Shown here piece by piece: positions 1-6,264 of a stretch of DNA of 11,556 bases (positions are counted from its first letter, which is position 1; each line of letters begins with the position of its first letter). The position numbers were made by a program, and so were the translations under genes. The stretch is taken from positions 1 through 11,556 of the forward strand of contig DASUBV010000329.1 of NCBI GenBank assembly GCA_035763085.1, read 5' to 3'. This stretch comes from DASUBV01 sp035763085. Lineage in GTDB: Bacteria; Actinomycetota; Actinomycetes; Streptosporangiales; Streptosporangiaceae. The notes beneath the pieces are model-generated. The model did not search any database, was not told the origin of the DNA, and was given only the letters and a program-made list of their open reading frames with translations.

Positions 1-1437
1 GCCCGTCCCGCCCGCCCCGCCTGTTCCGCTGCCAGGGCCGCCGCCGGTCCCGGTGCCGGGCGCCCGGTCGCCGACGGGGCTGCGACCGGCGTCCCGGCCT
101 GCGCTCTCGCCCGGCTCGGTCCGGCCGGACCCAGGGCCGGCCGGAGCGCCGCGCTCGCCGGACGGCGCGGCCGCCGCCACCTCACCGTCGGGTCCGAGGC
201 GCTCGACCAGGACCGTCCCGATCCGGTTCCGCCGGCCTGCCAGGCTCTCGGCGGTGAGCCGCAGCCCGGCGACCTTGGCGACCGCGCCAGGGATCGGCAC
301 CCGGCCCAGCCGCTGGGCCAGCAGGCCGCCGACGGTCTCGACGTCCTCGGCCTCGATGCAGACGTCGAACAGTTCCTCAAGCTCCTCGACCGACAGCCGG
401 GCGGTGACCCGGGCCTCCTCCTCGCCCAGCCACTCCACCGGCGGCAGCTCCCGGTCGTACTCGTCGGCGATCTCGCCGACGATCTCCTCCAGGATGTCCT
501 CGATGGTGACCAGGCCGGCGGTGCCGCCGTACTCGTCGATCACGATGGCCACGTGGGTCTGGCGGGCCTGCATCTCGCGCAGCAGCTCGTCGATCGGCTT
601 GCTCTCGGGCACGAAGGTCGCCGGGCGCATCACCGAGTCGACCTTCTCGACCGACTCGCCTTCCCGGTGCTCGTAGCTGCGGGTCACCACGTCCTTGAGG
701 TAGGCGATGCCGACCACGTCGTCGAGGTTGTCGCCGATCACCGGGATCCGGGAGAACCCGCTGCGCAGGGCCAGCGACAGCGCCTGGCGCAGCGTCTTGC
801 CGCGCTCCACGAACACCATGTCGGTGCGGGGCACCATGACCTCGCGGACGATGGTGTCGCCGAGCTCGAAGACTGAGTGGATCATGGCCCGCTCATCGGG
901 CTGGATGATCTGCCGCCGCTCCAGCAGGTCGACCAGGCCGCGGAGCTCCTCCTCCGACCCGGACGGGCCATCCCTGCCCCCGCCGGCCAGGCTGAGCCCG
1001 CCGCCGCCCAGCAGCCGCGGCAGCGGCCCCAGCAGCCGGACCACCGGCCGCAGGATCGCCGCGGCGGCGGTCGCCACCCGGACCGCCCGGTGCCGCCCGA
1101 TGGTGCGCGGGACGACGGCCGCGATGAGGTAGCAGACCACGATCATGATGCCGGCGGCGATCAGGTAGGCCCGGTAGTCCGGCGCGATCCGCTGCACCAG
1201 CACGGCCGTGACCAGGACCGTGGCGGCAATCTCGCCGACCACCCGGACCAGGACAAGGACTGACAAGTACTGCGATATCTCGGTCAGCACCGCCTGCAGC
1301 GGGCCGCCGTCCTCGCCGGGCGACCGGCCCAGTTCCTTGGCCCCGGCTCGCGACACCCGGAGCAGGGCGGTCTCGCCCGCGGCGCACAGCGCCGCCAGGA
1401 GCACCAGTGCTAGCGCCGCTACCAGCAGCCAGCCCAT
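1..1437 (-). CDS. CBS-pair / CorC-HlyC family membrane protein (DUF21-type), 3' end beyond window
   Basis: The frame is open from an ATG at 1437 down to base 1, giving 479 codons without a stop, so the C-terminus is missing. Residues 1-26 are a hydrophobic helix (MGWLLVAALA start) followed by GETALLRVSR, typical of the CNNM/DUF21 membrane domain; further hydrophobic segments lie near 58-80 and 91-110. Two CBS domains follow (about 200-255, with MVPRTDM and SGFSRIPV; about 265-325, with DEYGGTAGLVTIEDILEEIVGEI), then a CorC/HlyC transporter-associated domain at about 335-412. Family members are called hemolysin C-like or magnesium/cobalt efflux proteins; the transported ion here is unknown. 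The start is 7 nt after the ybeY stop, with GGTGAGG overlapping that stop as ribosome site, so it is probably co-transcribed. After residue 420 comes a low-complexity Gly/Pro/Ala tail. Family assignment is firm, substrate is not. Confidence 0.93.
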   Translation of the reverse strand, partial: MGWLLVAALALVLLAALCAAGETALLRVSRAGAKELGRSPGEDGGPLQAVLTEISQYLSVLVLVRVVGEIAATVLVTAVLVQRIAPDYRAYLIAAGIMIVVCYLIAAVVPRTIGRHRAVRVATAAAAILRPVVRLLGPLPRLLGGGGLSLAGGGRDGPSGSEEELRGLVDLLERRQIIQPDERAMIHSVFELGDTIVREVMVPRTDMVFVERGKTLRQALSLALRSGFSRIPVIGDNLDDVVGIAYLKDVVTRSYEHREGESVEKVDSVMRPATFVPESKPIDELLREMQARQTHVAIVIDEYGGTAGLVTIEDILEEIVGEIADEYDRELPPVEWLGEEEARVTARLSVEELEELFDVCIEAEDVETVGGLLAQRLGRVPIPGAVAKVAGLRLTAESLAGRRNRIGTVLVERLGPDGEVAAAAPSGERGAPAGPGSGRTEPGESAGRDAGRSPVGDRAPGTGTGGGPGSGTGGAGGTG

Positions 1438-1444
1438 GGGCGCC

Positions 1445-2008
1445 TCACCGCGACCTTTCGCGTCCGTTCTGCTCGTGCCCGGCCGGGCTGGCCGGATCCC
1501 CGGCCGCCGCCTGATCCTGGTCGAGCCCCTGCTCCGCGCGCCACGAGCTCAGCAGCTTGTCCTGCAGCCCGAACATGGTCGCGTGCTCCTCGGGCTCGGC
1601 ATGGTCATAGCCGAGCAGGTGCAGGATCCCGTGGGTGCACAGCAGGCTGATCTCGTCCCCGGTGGCATGCTGGGCGGCCGCGGCCTGGGCCTGGGCCACC
1701 TGGGGGCAGATCACCACGTCCCCGAGCAGGCCGGGGATGTCCGGCGGATCGGAGCCCGCGTGGTCGGCATGCGTGCCGCCCGGCTGCGGCGGCCGGATCT
1801 CGTCCATCGGGAAGGCCAGCACGTCGGTCGGCCCCGGCTCGCCCATCCAGCGCATGTGCAGCTCGGTCATGGCGGGCTCGTCCACCAGCAGGACCGACAG
1901 CTCGGCCAGCGGGTGGACCCGCATCCCGTCCAGGACATGGCGGGCCAGCGAGGCCAGGACGGCCTCATCGACCTCGATGCCCGACTCGTTGGCGATCTCG
2001 ATGCTCAA
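1445..2008 (-). CDS. ybeY: Endoribonuclease YbeY (rRNA maturation factor)
   Basis: This is a 187-residue protein of the YbeY/UPF0054 metalloenzyme family. The zinc-binding signature HGILHLLGYDH sits at residues 126-136, with H126, H130 and H136 as the expected ligands. Upstream, MRWMGEPGPTDVLAFP (52-67) and GDVVICP (96-102) are further family hallmarks. YbeY acts in the cytoplasm in 16S rRNA 3'-end maturation and ribosome quality control. I chose the TTG at 2008, giving MSIEIANESG, which matches the usual family N-terminus. A GGGA lies 7 nt before it, and the start is 22 nt after the phoH stop. A longer frame reaches 2155 but would overlap the end of phoH with unrelated sequence. A Pro/Gly/His insert at about 72-92 and a polar tail after 160 make it slightly longer than usual. 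Next gene is the CBS-pair protein, 7 nt on. Confidence 0.93.
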   Translation of the reverse strand: MSIEIANESGIEVDEAVLASLARHVLDGMRVHPLAELSVLLVDEPAMTELHMRWMGEPGPTDVLAFPMDEIRPPQPGGTHADHAGSDPPDIPGLLGDVVICPQVAQAQAAAAQHATGDEISLLCTHGILHLLGYDHAEPEEHATMFGLQDKLLSSWRAEQGLDQDQAAAGDPASPAGHEQNGRERSR

Positions 2009-2030
2009 CTCTGCGTCCCGTGCCTCGTCG

Positions 2031-3167
2031 CTAGCGGGGGCGGCGGCTGTCGCGCCGCGCCCGGCTGCCGGACTGGCCGGGCTCGGCTGCCTGCCGCGCG
2101 TCATACCGCTCGTAAGCGTCCACGATGTCGGCCACCAGCTTGTGCCTGACCACATCGTGGCTGGTCAGCCGCGAGAAGTACACGTCATCCACGCCGTCGA
2201 GGATGTCCTGCACCAGGCGCAGGCCGCTCACCTGGCCGGCCGGCAGGTCCACCTGGGTCACATCGCCGGTCACCACGATCCGGGAGCCGAATCCGAGCCG
2301 GGTGAGGAACATCTTCATCTGCTCAGCCGAGGTGTTCTGCGCCTCGTCGAGAATGATGAACGAGTCGTTCAGCGTCCGGCCGCGCATATAGGCCAGCGGC
2401 GCAATCTCAATAGTCCCGGCCGCCGTCAGCCGCGGAATGGAATCCGGGTCGACCATGTCATGCAGGGCGTCATAGAGCGGCCGCAGGTACGGGTCAATCT
2501 TCTCGTACAAGGTGCCCGGCAGGAATCCGAGCCGCTCCCCCGCCTCCACCGCCGGGCGGGTGAGGATGATCCGGTTGACTTCCTTGTCCTGCAGTGCCCG
2601 GACCGCCTTGGCCATGGCCAGGTAGGTCTTCCCGGTTCCGGCCGGGCCGATCGAGAAGACGATCGTGTGATTGTCGATGGCGTCGACGTAGCGCTTCTGA
2701 TTCAGCGTCTTGGGCCGGATGGTGCGGCCGCGCGCCGACAGGATGCCGAGGTTCAGCACCTCGGCCGGGCGGGCCCCGTTCTTGCGGCGCAGCATGGACA
2801 CACTGCGCTCGACCGCGTCCGCGCTCAGCTCGGCACCGCCGGCGACCAGCTGAGTGAGCTCATCGAACAGGCGGGCGACCAGCGCGGTCTCCTGCGGCTC
2901 CCCGGTGACGGTGATCTCGTTGCCCCGGACGTGGACATCGGCATCGAACGCCTTCTCGATCACCGCCAGCAGCTCATCGCGGGACCCGAGCAGGCTGACC
3001 ATCGAGTGGTCGTCCGGGATCACGATCTTGACCTGGGTGCGCTGCGCGCTGCCGTCAGGCGCGGCCTGGCCGTTGGGCCGTCCGCCTCCGCCGCTGGGCC
3101 GTCCGGCTCCGGCTCCGCCGTCTGCCGCCGACTTGCCCCTGACCGATTCGCGTGATTTGTCTGTCAA
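2031..3167 (-). CDS. phoH: PhoH-like P-loop ATPase
   Basis: A 378-residue cytoplasmic PhoH family ATPase. Walker A is GPAGTGKT at 174-181, Walker B is IILDEAQ at 271-277, and the helicase-like TGDVTQVDLP is at 300-309. The N-terminal part (about 45-110) is the small alpha/beta region usual in bacterial PhoH proteins; before it lies a flexible Gly/Pro/Arg linker (17-40). The C-terminal 20 residues are polar and Arg-rich. PhoH proteins are linked to RNA metabolism and repeatedly neighbour ybeY, but the exact reaction is not settled. The start is a TTG at 3167 preceded by a strong purine-rich AGGGAAGGG; no better ATG or GTG is available nearby. The gene follows the HIT gene after 91 nt and precedes ybeY by 22 nt. 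A possible internal promoter lies upstream. Confidence 0.94.
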   Translation of the reverse strand: MTDKSRESVRGKSAADGGAGAGRPSGGGGRPNGQAAPDGSAQRTQVKIVIPDDHSMVSLLGSRDELLAVIEKAFDADVHVRGNEITVTGEPQETALVARLFDELTQLVAGGAELSADAVERSVSMLRRKNGARPAEVLNLGILSARGRTIRPKTLNQKRYVDAIDNHTIVFSIGPAGTGKTYLAMAKAVRALQDKEVNRIILTRPAVEAGERLGFLPGTLYEKIDPYLRPLYDALHDMVDPDSIPRLTAAGTIEIAPLAYMRGRTLNDSFIILDEAQNTSAEQMKMFLTRLGFGSRIVVTGDVTQVDLPAGQVSGLRLVQDILDGVDDVYFSRLTSHDVVRHKLVADIVDAYERYDARQAAEPGQSGSRARRDSRRPR

Positions 3168-3258
3168 TGACCCTTCCCTGCCCGGGCGCTTGCCCCTGCC
3201 AGCACTGCGGCCATGTTAATGCCCGCGCAGCAGCGGCTTATCCCGCCGGCCATGCCGG
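3168..3258 (-). promoter_or_regulatory. Short intergenic region between HIT gene and phoH; possible weak promoter
   Basis: On the minus strand, TAACAT (3218 to 3213) fits the actinobacterial -10 pattern TAnnnT and would place a transcription start near 3206, giving phoH a leader of about 40 nt. No convincing -35 is visible 17 nt upstream. Right after the HIT stop there is only a 5-bp hairpin (CCGGC-CAT-GCCGG, 3246-3258), too weak to be called a terminator. Read-through from the HIT gene plus an internal phoH promoter is the simplest reading; this is inference. Confidence 0.25.
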
Positions 3259-3603
3259 TCAGCCGGGCGGCCAGGTCATCGGCCGCCCGCCCAGGATGTG
3301 CGCGTGAACGTGAAACACGGTCTGCTGGGCATCCGGGCCGCTGTTGAAGACCACCCGGTACCCCGAGTCGGCGATGCCCTCCTGCCGGGCCACCTGGTGC
3401 GCCTGGGCCGCCAGCTCGGCGAGCAGGCCATCGCCCGCCGCGGCCAGCTCGGCCAGGTTAGCCAGGTGCTCCCGCGGGATGACCAGAACGTGAACGGGGG
3501 CTTGCGGGCTGATATCGCGGAACGCAATGGTGCGCTCGCTCTCCAGCACGCGGTCAGCCTTGATGTCACCGGCAGCGATGCTGCAAAAGAGGCAGTCGGG
3601 CAC
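3259..3603 (-). CDS. HIT family protein (HINT-like nucleotide hydrolase)
   Basis: A 114-residue histidine-triad protein, the normal length for the HINT branch. The triad is HVHAHIL with H98, H100 and H102, followed by GGRPMTWPPG, the usual C-terminal end. DCLFCSIAAGDI at the N-terminus and RDISPQAPVHVLVIPREH (29-46) are also diagnostic. HINT proteins hydrolyse purine nucleoside phosphoramidates and acyl-adenylates; the physiological substrate is unknown. Start is GTG 3603: an in-frame stop lies four codons upstream (TAA, 3615-3613), so no longer start exists. No Shine-Dalgarno precedes it, but TAAGAT does, at leaderless spacing. It heads the HIT-phoH-ybeY-CBS group and diverges from the sigma gene. 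The name hinT would be by similarity only. Confidence 0.93.
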   Translation of the reverse strand: MPDCLFCSIAAGDIKADRVLESERTIAFRDISPQAPVHVLVIPREHLANLAELAAAGDGLLAELAAQAHQVARQEGIADSGYRVVFNSGPDAQQTVFHVHAHILGGRPMTWPPG

Positions 3604-3608
3604 GGATT

Positions 3609-3614
3609 GATCTT
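3609..3614 (-). promoter_or_regulatory. -10 box TAAGAT of a leaderless HIT-gene promoter
   Basis: Read on the minus strand the sequence is TAAGAT-CAATCC-GTG. TAAGAT matches the TAnnnT -10 consensus well, and the six bases after it put the G of the GTG start codon at +1. With no Shine-Dalgarno before the GTG, this predicts a leaderless mRNA, a common type in actinobacteria. The -35 position (17 nt further upstream) is C-rich and unlike TTGACA. Confidence 0.5.
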
Positions 3615-3643
3615 AACGTGTGGCCGCTCTGAGGGGGCTCCGA

Positions 3644-3663
3644 CATATATGGTGACAGTACTG
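3644..3663. promoter_or_regulatory. Two adjacent 8-bp palindromes in the divergent HIT/sigma region
   Basis: CATATATG (3644-3651) and CAGTACTG (3656-3663) are each perfect 8-bp palindromes, separated by GTGA. They lie 41-60 bp upstream of the HIT start and about 180-200 bp upstream of the sigma start. The A/T-rich first element stands out in this GC-rich DNA. They could be binding sites or promoter elements; no known operator is recognised. Confidence 0.25.
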
Positions 3664-3674
3664 CGAACCCATGA

Positions 3675-3694
3675 TGCACCACCCCTCTGGTGCA
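3675..3694. promoter_or_regulatory. Inverted repeat TGCACCA-N6-TGGTGCA between HIT and sigma genes
   Basis: Perfect 7-bp arms with a 6-base spacer (CCCCTC). It lies roughly 150-170 bp upstream of the sigma factor and 72-91 bp upstream of the HIT gene. The dyad could be an operator for a dimeric regulator of the divergent genes, or a hairpin in a transcript. The regulator is not identifiable from the sequence. Confidence 0.35.
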
Positions 3695-3844
3695 CGGTCT
3701 GGCTAGGCCCTGCCATCCGTCGCCGCGGGTGTAGCGAACGGCTGCCGCAGGCGATGCGATCCAGGAATGGACAGGCATGGGGGGAAGTGCAAGGTTGAGT
3801 CCAGTCCGCGCCCGGCCAGCCGGTGATGGCTGCACGGATTCGCC

Positions 3845-4432
3845 ATGACGGCCGGTGAACCTAGTGATGCAGGTGCGCGTCCAACTAACGTGACCGAAAC
3901 CCTGGTAGCGGATGTCGCTATCGGTCCGGTTCCGGCTGAGTGGGATGCCGAACGCGCATTGACCGCCCTTTACAGCGAGCATTACCGCTCGCTGGTTCGC
4001 CTGGCGGCGCTGCTGGTCCGGGATGTCGCTACGGCGGAGGAAGTCGTGCAGGACGCGTTCGTCGCCATGCACGGCGGCTGGCGCCGCCTCCGTAACAGCG
4101 ACAAGGCCTTGTCCTACCTGCGACAGTCGGTCGTGAACCGGTCCCGATCAGTATTGCGGCACCGGGTCGTCGTGGATCGCAATGCTCCCAAGCCAGCGCC
4201 GGATGAGCCCAGCGCTGAGCATGGCGCGTTCACGCTCCTGGAGCGGTCGGCCGTGGTGGCCGCGCTCCGGACCCTGCCGCCGCGGCAGCGCGAGGCTCTC
4301 GTGCTGCGCTACTACGGGGACCTCTCCGAGGCCCAGATCGCGGCCGCCATGGGCATCAGCAAGGGTGCCGTCAAGAGTCACACCGCCAGGGCCATGGTTG
4401 CCCTGCGCAGTGTGCTGGAGCGTGAAGCGTGA
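3845..4432 (+). CDS. ECF RNA polymerase sigma factor, SigE-like family
   Basis: A 195-residue sigma-70 family protein of ECF architecture: region 2 at about 39-107 (LYSEHYRSLVRLAALLVRD, then AEEVVQDAFVAMHGGWRRL for core binding and -10 recognition) and region 4 at about 133-190 (LPPRQREALVLRYYGDLSEAQIAAAMGISKGAVKSHTARAM, the helix-turn-helix for the -35). No region 1.1 or 3 is present. The first 35 residues are a nonconserved leader. Start ATG 3845 has only a weak GGA 6 nt upstream; an in-frame stop at 3824-3826 limits it. The next candidate, GTG at codon 16, has no better site. The downstream gene overlaps by 4 nt (GTGA), implying translational coupling and probably an anti-sigma role. The DNA is visibly less GC-rich at its 5' end than the neighbours. 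Target promoters are unknown. Confidence 0.92.
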   Translation: MTAGEPSDAGARPTNVTETLVADVAIGPVPAEWDAERALTALYSEHYRSLVRLAALLVRDVATAEEVVQDAFVAMHGGWRRLRNSDKALSYLRQSVVNRSRSVLRHRVVVDRNAPKPAPDEPSAEHGAFTLLERSAVVAALRTLPPRQREALVLRYYGDLSEAQIAAAMGISKGAVKSHTARAMVALRSVLEREA

Positions 4433-5409
4433 ACACCGACTACGACGACGTGCTGCGCCAGGCGCTGCATGCCGCCGCAGAATCCATCGAGCCCTCGGCT
4501 GACGGGCTGGAGCGCATCCGGGCGCGAACCGGCCGGCCGCATGCGCTCTCGCTGGCCACCGCAGCAGCGTGGTGCTCGGGAATAGCCATCCGGCTGGCCT
4601 CCTGGGCTGGCCCCGTCATCGCAGCAGCCGCCGACTTCTTCTGGACCGCCGTTGACCGGTTCCGGCCGGGCGCGGGCCCGGAGCACGCCCGGGTGCGGTA
4701 CGGCTGGCTGCGGCCGGTGGCCGCGATGGGCACCGCCATCTTCGTGGTGGCCGCGGGCGCCTTCGCCGTGATGACCTTGCCGGGGGCCATTACCTCCAGC
4801 CCGATCAGCCTGCCGTGGACCACCAACGAGGGGAGCTCGCACGCGCCCGGCACCCGTGGCCTGGCCGGCACCGGCTCGGCGCTGGCCACCGGTCCCAGCA
4901 CGGCGGGCGTATCAGGGGGCGCGGTGCCCGGCGTGCCGACCGCGAGTGCCTCATGCCATCCGTCCGGCGGCGCGGGCGCCCCGAGCTCCTCGCCGCCGGC
5001 CACCACCACCTCGCCGGCCACCTCGCCACCGGTGAGCACACCGCCGGCGACCACGACACCGCCGACCACGAGCACGTCGCCGACCGACTCCCCGACGACG
5101 CCCAGCACCTCCGGCAGCACGACGCCCGACCCGGGATCGGCCGGCACCCAGACCCCGGCGGCGCAGAGCCCGGCGGCGCCGACGCCGGCGGCCGGCAGCG
5201 GCAACGGGCAGGACGGCACCGTGGCCCAGGCCGCGAACGTCGTGCCGTCCAAGTCCAAGGCACCGTCGCCCTGCACGTCCCCCACGGCGAAGGCCAGCCA
5301 GCCCGGGGCCACCGCGAGCGGGCCGTCGGCGCTGGACGCGGCGCGGTACGCCGTCGGTTCCGGGCGCCAGGCGCCGGCCGCAGCCGCCACGAACGGAGCG
5401 GGGGAATGA
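4429..5409 (+). CDS. Single-pass membrane protein with Pro/Thr/Ser-rich stalk; putative anti-sigma factor
   Basis: A 326-residue protein translated from GTG 4429, with GGAG 8 nt upstream inside the sigma gene. Residues 1-36 are a polar helix-like segment (MNTDYDDVLRQALHAAAESI), followed by a moderately hydrophobic stretch at about 42-72. A clear TM helix lies at 96-118 (PVAAMGTAIFVVAAGAFAVM) after positive residues R88, R90 and R95, so the N-terminus should face the cytoplasm. Residues 140-326 are low-complexity Gly/Ala/Pro/Thr/Ser; 186-255 are especially PT-rich, mucin-like. C176 and C282 flank this stalk outside the membrane. There is no HxxxCxxC zinc motif. Overlap with the sigma gene and topology suggest an anti-sigma factor of nonclassical type; this is inference. 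It ends 12 nt before a strong hairpin. Confidence 0.85.
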   Translation: MNTDYDDVLRQALHAAAESIEPSADGLERIRARTGRPHALSLATAAAWCSGIAIRLASWAGPVIAAAADFFWTAVDRFRPGAGPEHARVRYGWLRPVAAMGTAIFVVAAGAFAVMTLPGAITSSPISLPWTTNEGSSHAPGTRGLAGTGSALATGPSTAGVSGGAVPGVPTASASCHPSGGAGAPSSSPPATTTSPATSPPVSTPPATTTPPTTSTSPTDSPTTPSTSGSTTPDPGSAGTQTPAAQSPAAPTPAAGSGNGQDGTVAQAANVVPSKSKAPSPCTSPTAKASQPGATASGPSALDAARYAVGSGRQAPAAAATNGAGE

Positions 5410-5421
5410 GCGGGGCTGCCG

Positions 5422-5455
5422 CGGGCCTGGCCGGCTAGCAGGCCGGCCGGGCCCG
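5422..5455. terminator. GC-rich hairpin between convergent genes
   Basis: Arms 5422-5435 and 5442-5455 form a 14-bp stem (one G-U pair in the plus transcript, an A-C mismatch in the minus transcript) around the loop TAGCAG. It begins 12 nt after the stop of the membrane protein and lies 52 nt beyond the rsmE stop on the other strand. No U-tract follows, which is usual for actinobacterial terminators. It most likely ends the sigma operon and may also act on the hrcA-dnaJ-rsmE transcript. Confidence 0.65.
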
Positions 5456-5519
5456 GGCGGTGGTTCCCCAGGCCCGGCGGTAGTTCCTGCGCCCGGCGGT
5501 GATTTCTTACGCCCAGCGG
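5451..5519. repeat. Imperfect tandem repeat of about 20 bp at the rsmE 3' end
   Basis: Successive units begin GCCCGG(G)CGGT at 5451 (21 nt), 5472 (19 nt) and 5491 (20 nt), and a partial unit, GCCCAGCGG, at 5511. The shared pattern is GCCCGGCGGT followed by a G/A- and T/C-rich tail. Unit 3 contains the rsmE stop (TAA, 5509-5507) and unit 4 encodes its last residues, so the array looks like outward duplication of the end of the gene. The first unit overlaps the right arm of the hairpin. Confidence 0.55.
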
Positions 5520-6247
5520 CGCACGGCGGTCATCACCAGGGCCGTGGCCACCGCGCCGGCCGAGGAAGCCCGCAGCACGGTCGGCCCCAGGCGGGCACCG
5601 ATCGCCCCGGCCTGCGCCAGCACGTCGTGCTCGGCCGGCGAGATGCCGCCCTCCGGGCCCACGATCAGGACGATGTCCCCGGCGGGCCCGGCGGCGCCGG
5701 CCAGGCTCATCAGCGGATCGGCCGCATCCGGGTCCAGCACCAGCGCCAGGCTGGCACCACGCACCCGGTCGGCGACCGCGGCGGTGGAGGCGAGGTCCGT
5801 GACCTCGGGAAACCAGTACCGGCGCGACTGCTTGGCCGCCTGCAGCGCGGCTGACCGCCACTTGGCCGCGCCCCTGGCCGCCCGCTCGCCCCGCCACACC
5901 GCCACGCAGCGCTCGGCCGCCCACGGGACGACCACGTCGGCGCCCGCCTCGGTCATGGTCTCGACGGCCAGCTCGCCGCGGTCGCCCTTGGGGATGGCCT
6001 GGACGACGGCCACCCGCGGAGCCGGGGCCGGCCAGGACCGGCGCGCCAGCACGGTCAGCTCCAGCTGGCCCGGCCGGGCCGCGGCGACCACGCACTCGGC
6101 AGCCGTTCCTGATCCGTCGGTCAGGTCGACCCGCTCACCGGGAGCCAGCCGCCGGACGGTGGTGGCGTGCCGTCCCTCGGCCCCGGCGAGCACGATCGGG
6201 TCGCAGGCCAGGTCCGCGGCGGCGGCGTGGAAGACAGGGGGTCGCAG
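5507..6247 (-). CDS. rsmE: 16S rRNA (uracil-1498-N3)-methyltransferase RsmE
   Basis: SPOUT-superfamily methyltransferase that methylates U1498 of 16S rRNA using S-adenosylmethionine. An N-terminal PUA-like domain (about 1-70: EGRHATTVRRL, then DLTDGSG) is followed by the SPOUT domain with KGDRGELAVETMTEAGADVVVPW, QSRRYWFPEV, the SAM loop IVGPEGGIS (about 195-203) and LGPTVLRASSAGAV (about 220-233). Length of 246 residues is normal. The nearest ATG/GTG/TTG is GTG 6193, but that removes the conserved PPVFHA beginning. In frame, CTG 6247 gives MRPPVFHA and has AGGAG (6260-6256) 8 nt upstream; no other usual start exists back into dnaJ. I therefore chose CTG. The gene follows dnaJ by 17 nt, so it is the third gene of the hrcA operon. 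Confidence 0.93.
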   Translation of the reverse strand: MRPPVFHAAAADLACDPIVLAGAEGRHATTVRRLAPGERVDLTDGSGTAAECVVAAARPGQLELTVLARRSWPAPAPRVAVVQAIPKGDRGELAVETMTEAGADVVVPWAAERCVAVWRGERAARGAAKWRSAALQAAKQSRRYWFPEVTDLASTAAVADRVRGASLALVLDPDAADPLMSLAGAAGPAGDIVLIVGPEGGISPAEHDVLAQAGAIGARLGPTVLRASSAGAVATALVMTAVRRWA

Positions 6248-6255
6248 GGCCGTCG

Positions 6256-6260
6256 CTCCT
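6256..6260 (-). promoter_or_regulatory. Ribosome binding site that decides the CTG start of rsmE
   Basis: AGGAG on the minus strand, directly after the dnaJ stop and 8 nt before CTG 6247. No ATG, GTG or TTG lies at suitable distance in the rsmE frame, so the site supports the rare CTG start. Confidence 0.6.
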
Positions 6261-6264
6261 GGTC

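Noticed and set aside
1635..3155. Plus-strand 506-codon open frame opposite phoH and ybeY
   Set aside because: Antisense shadow of two well-supported conserved genes; no domain is recognisable.
3845..5409. Toxin-antitoxin or defence system
   Set aside because: The first protein is clearly an ECF sigma factor and the second a membrane protein; neither has a toxin or nuclease motif.
4440..6095. Minus-strand 551-codon open frame opposite the putative anti-sigma gene and rsmE
   Set aside because: Its translation is low-complexity, overlaps rsmE in another frame, and is explained by high GC at third positions of the opposing gene.
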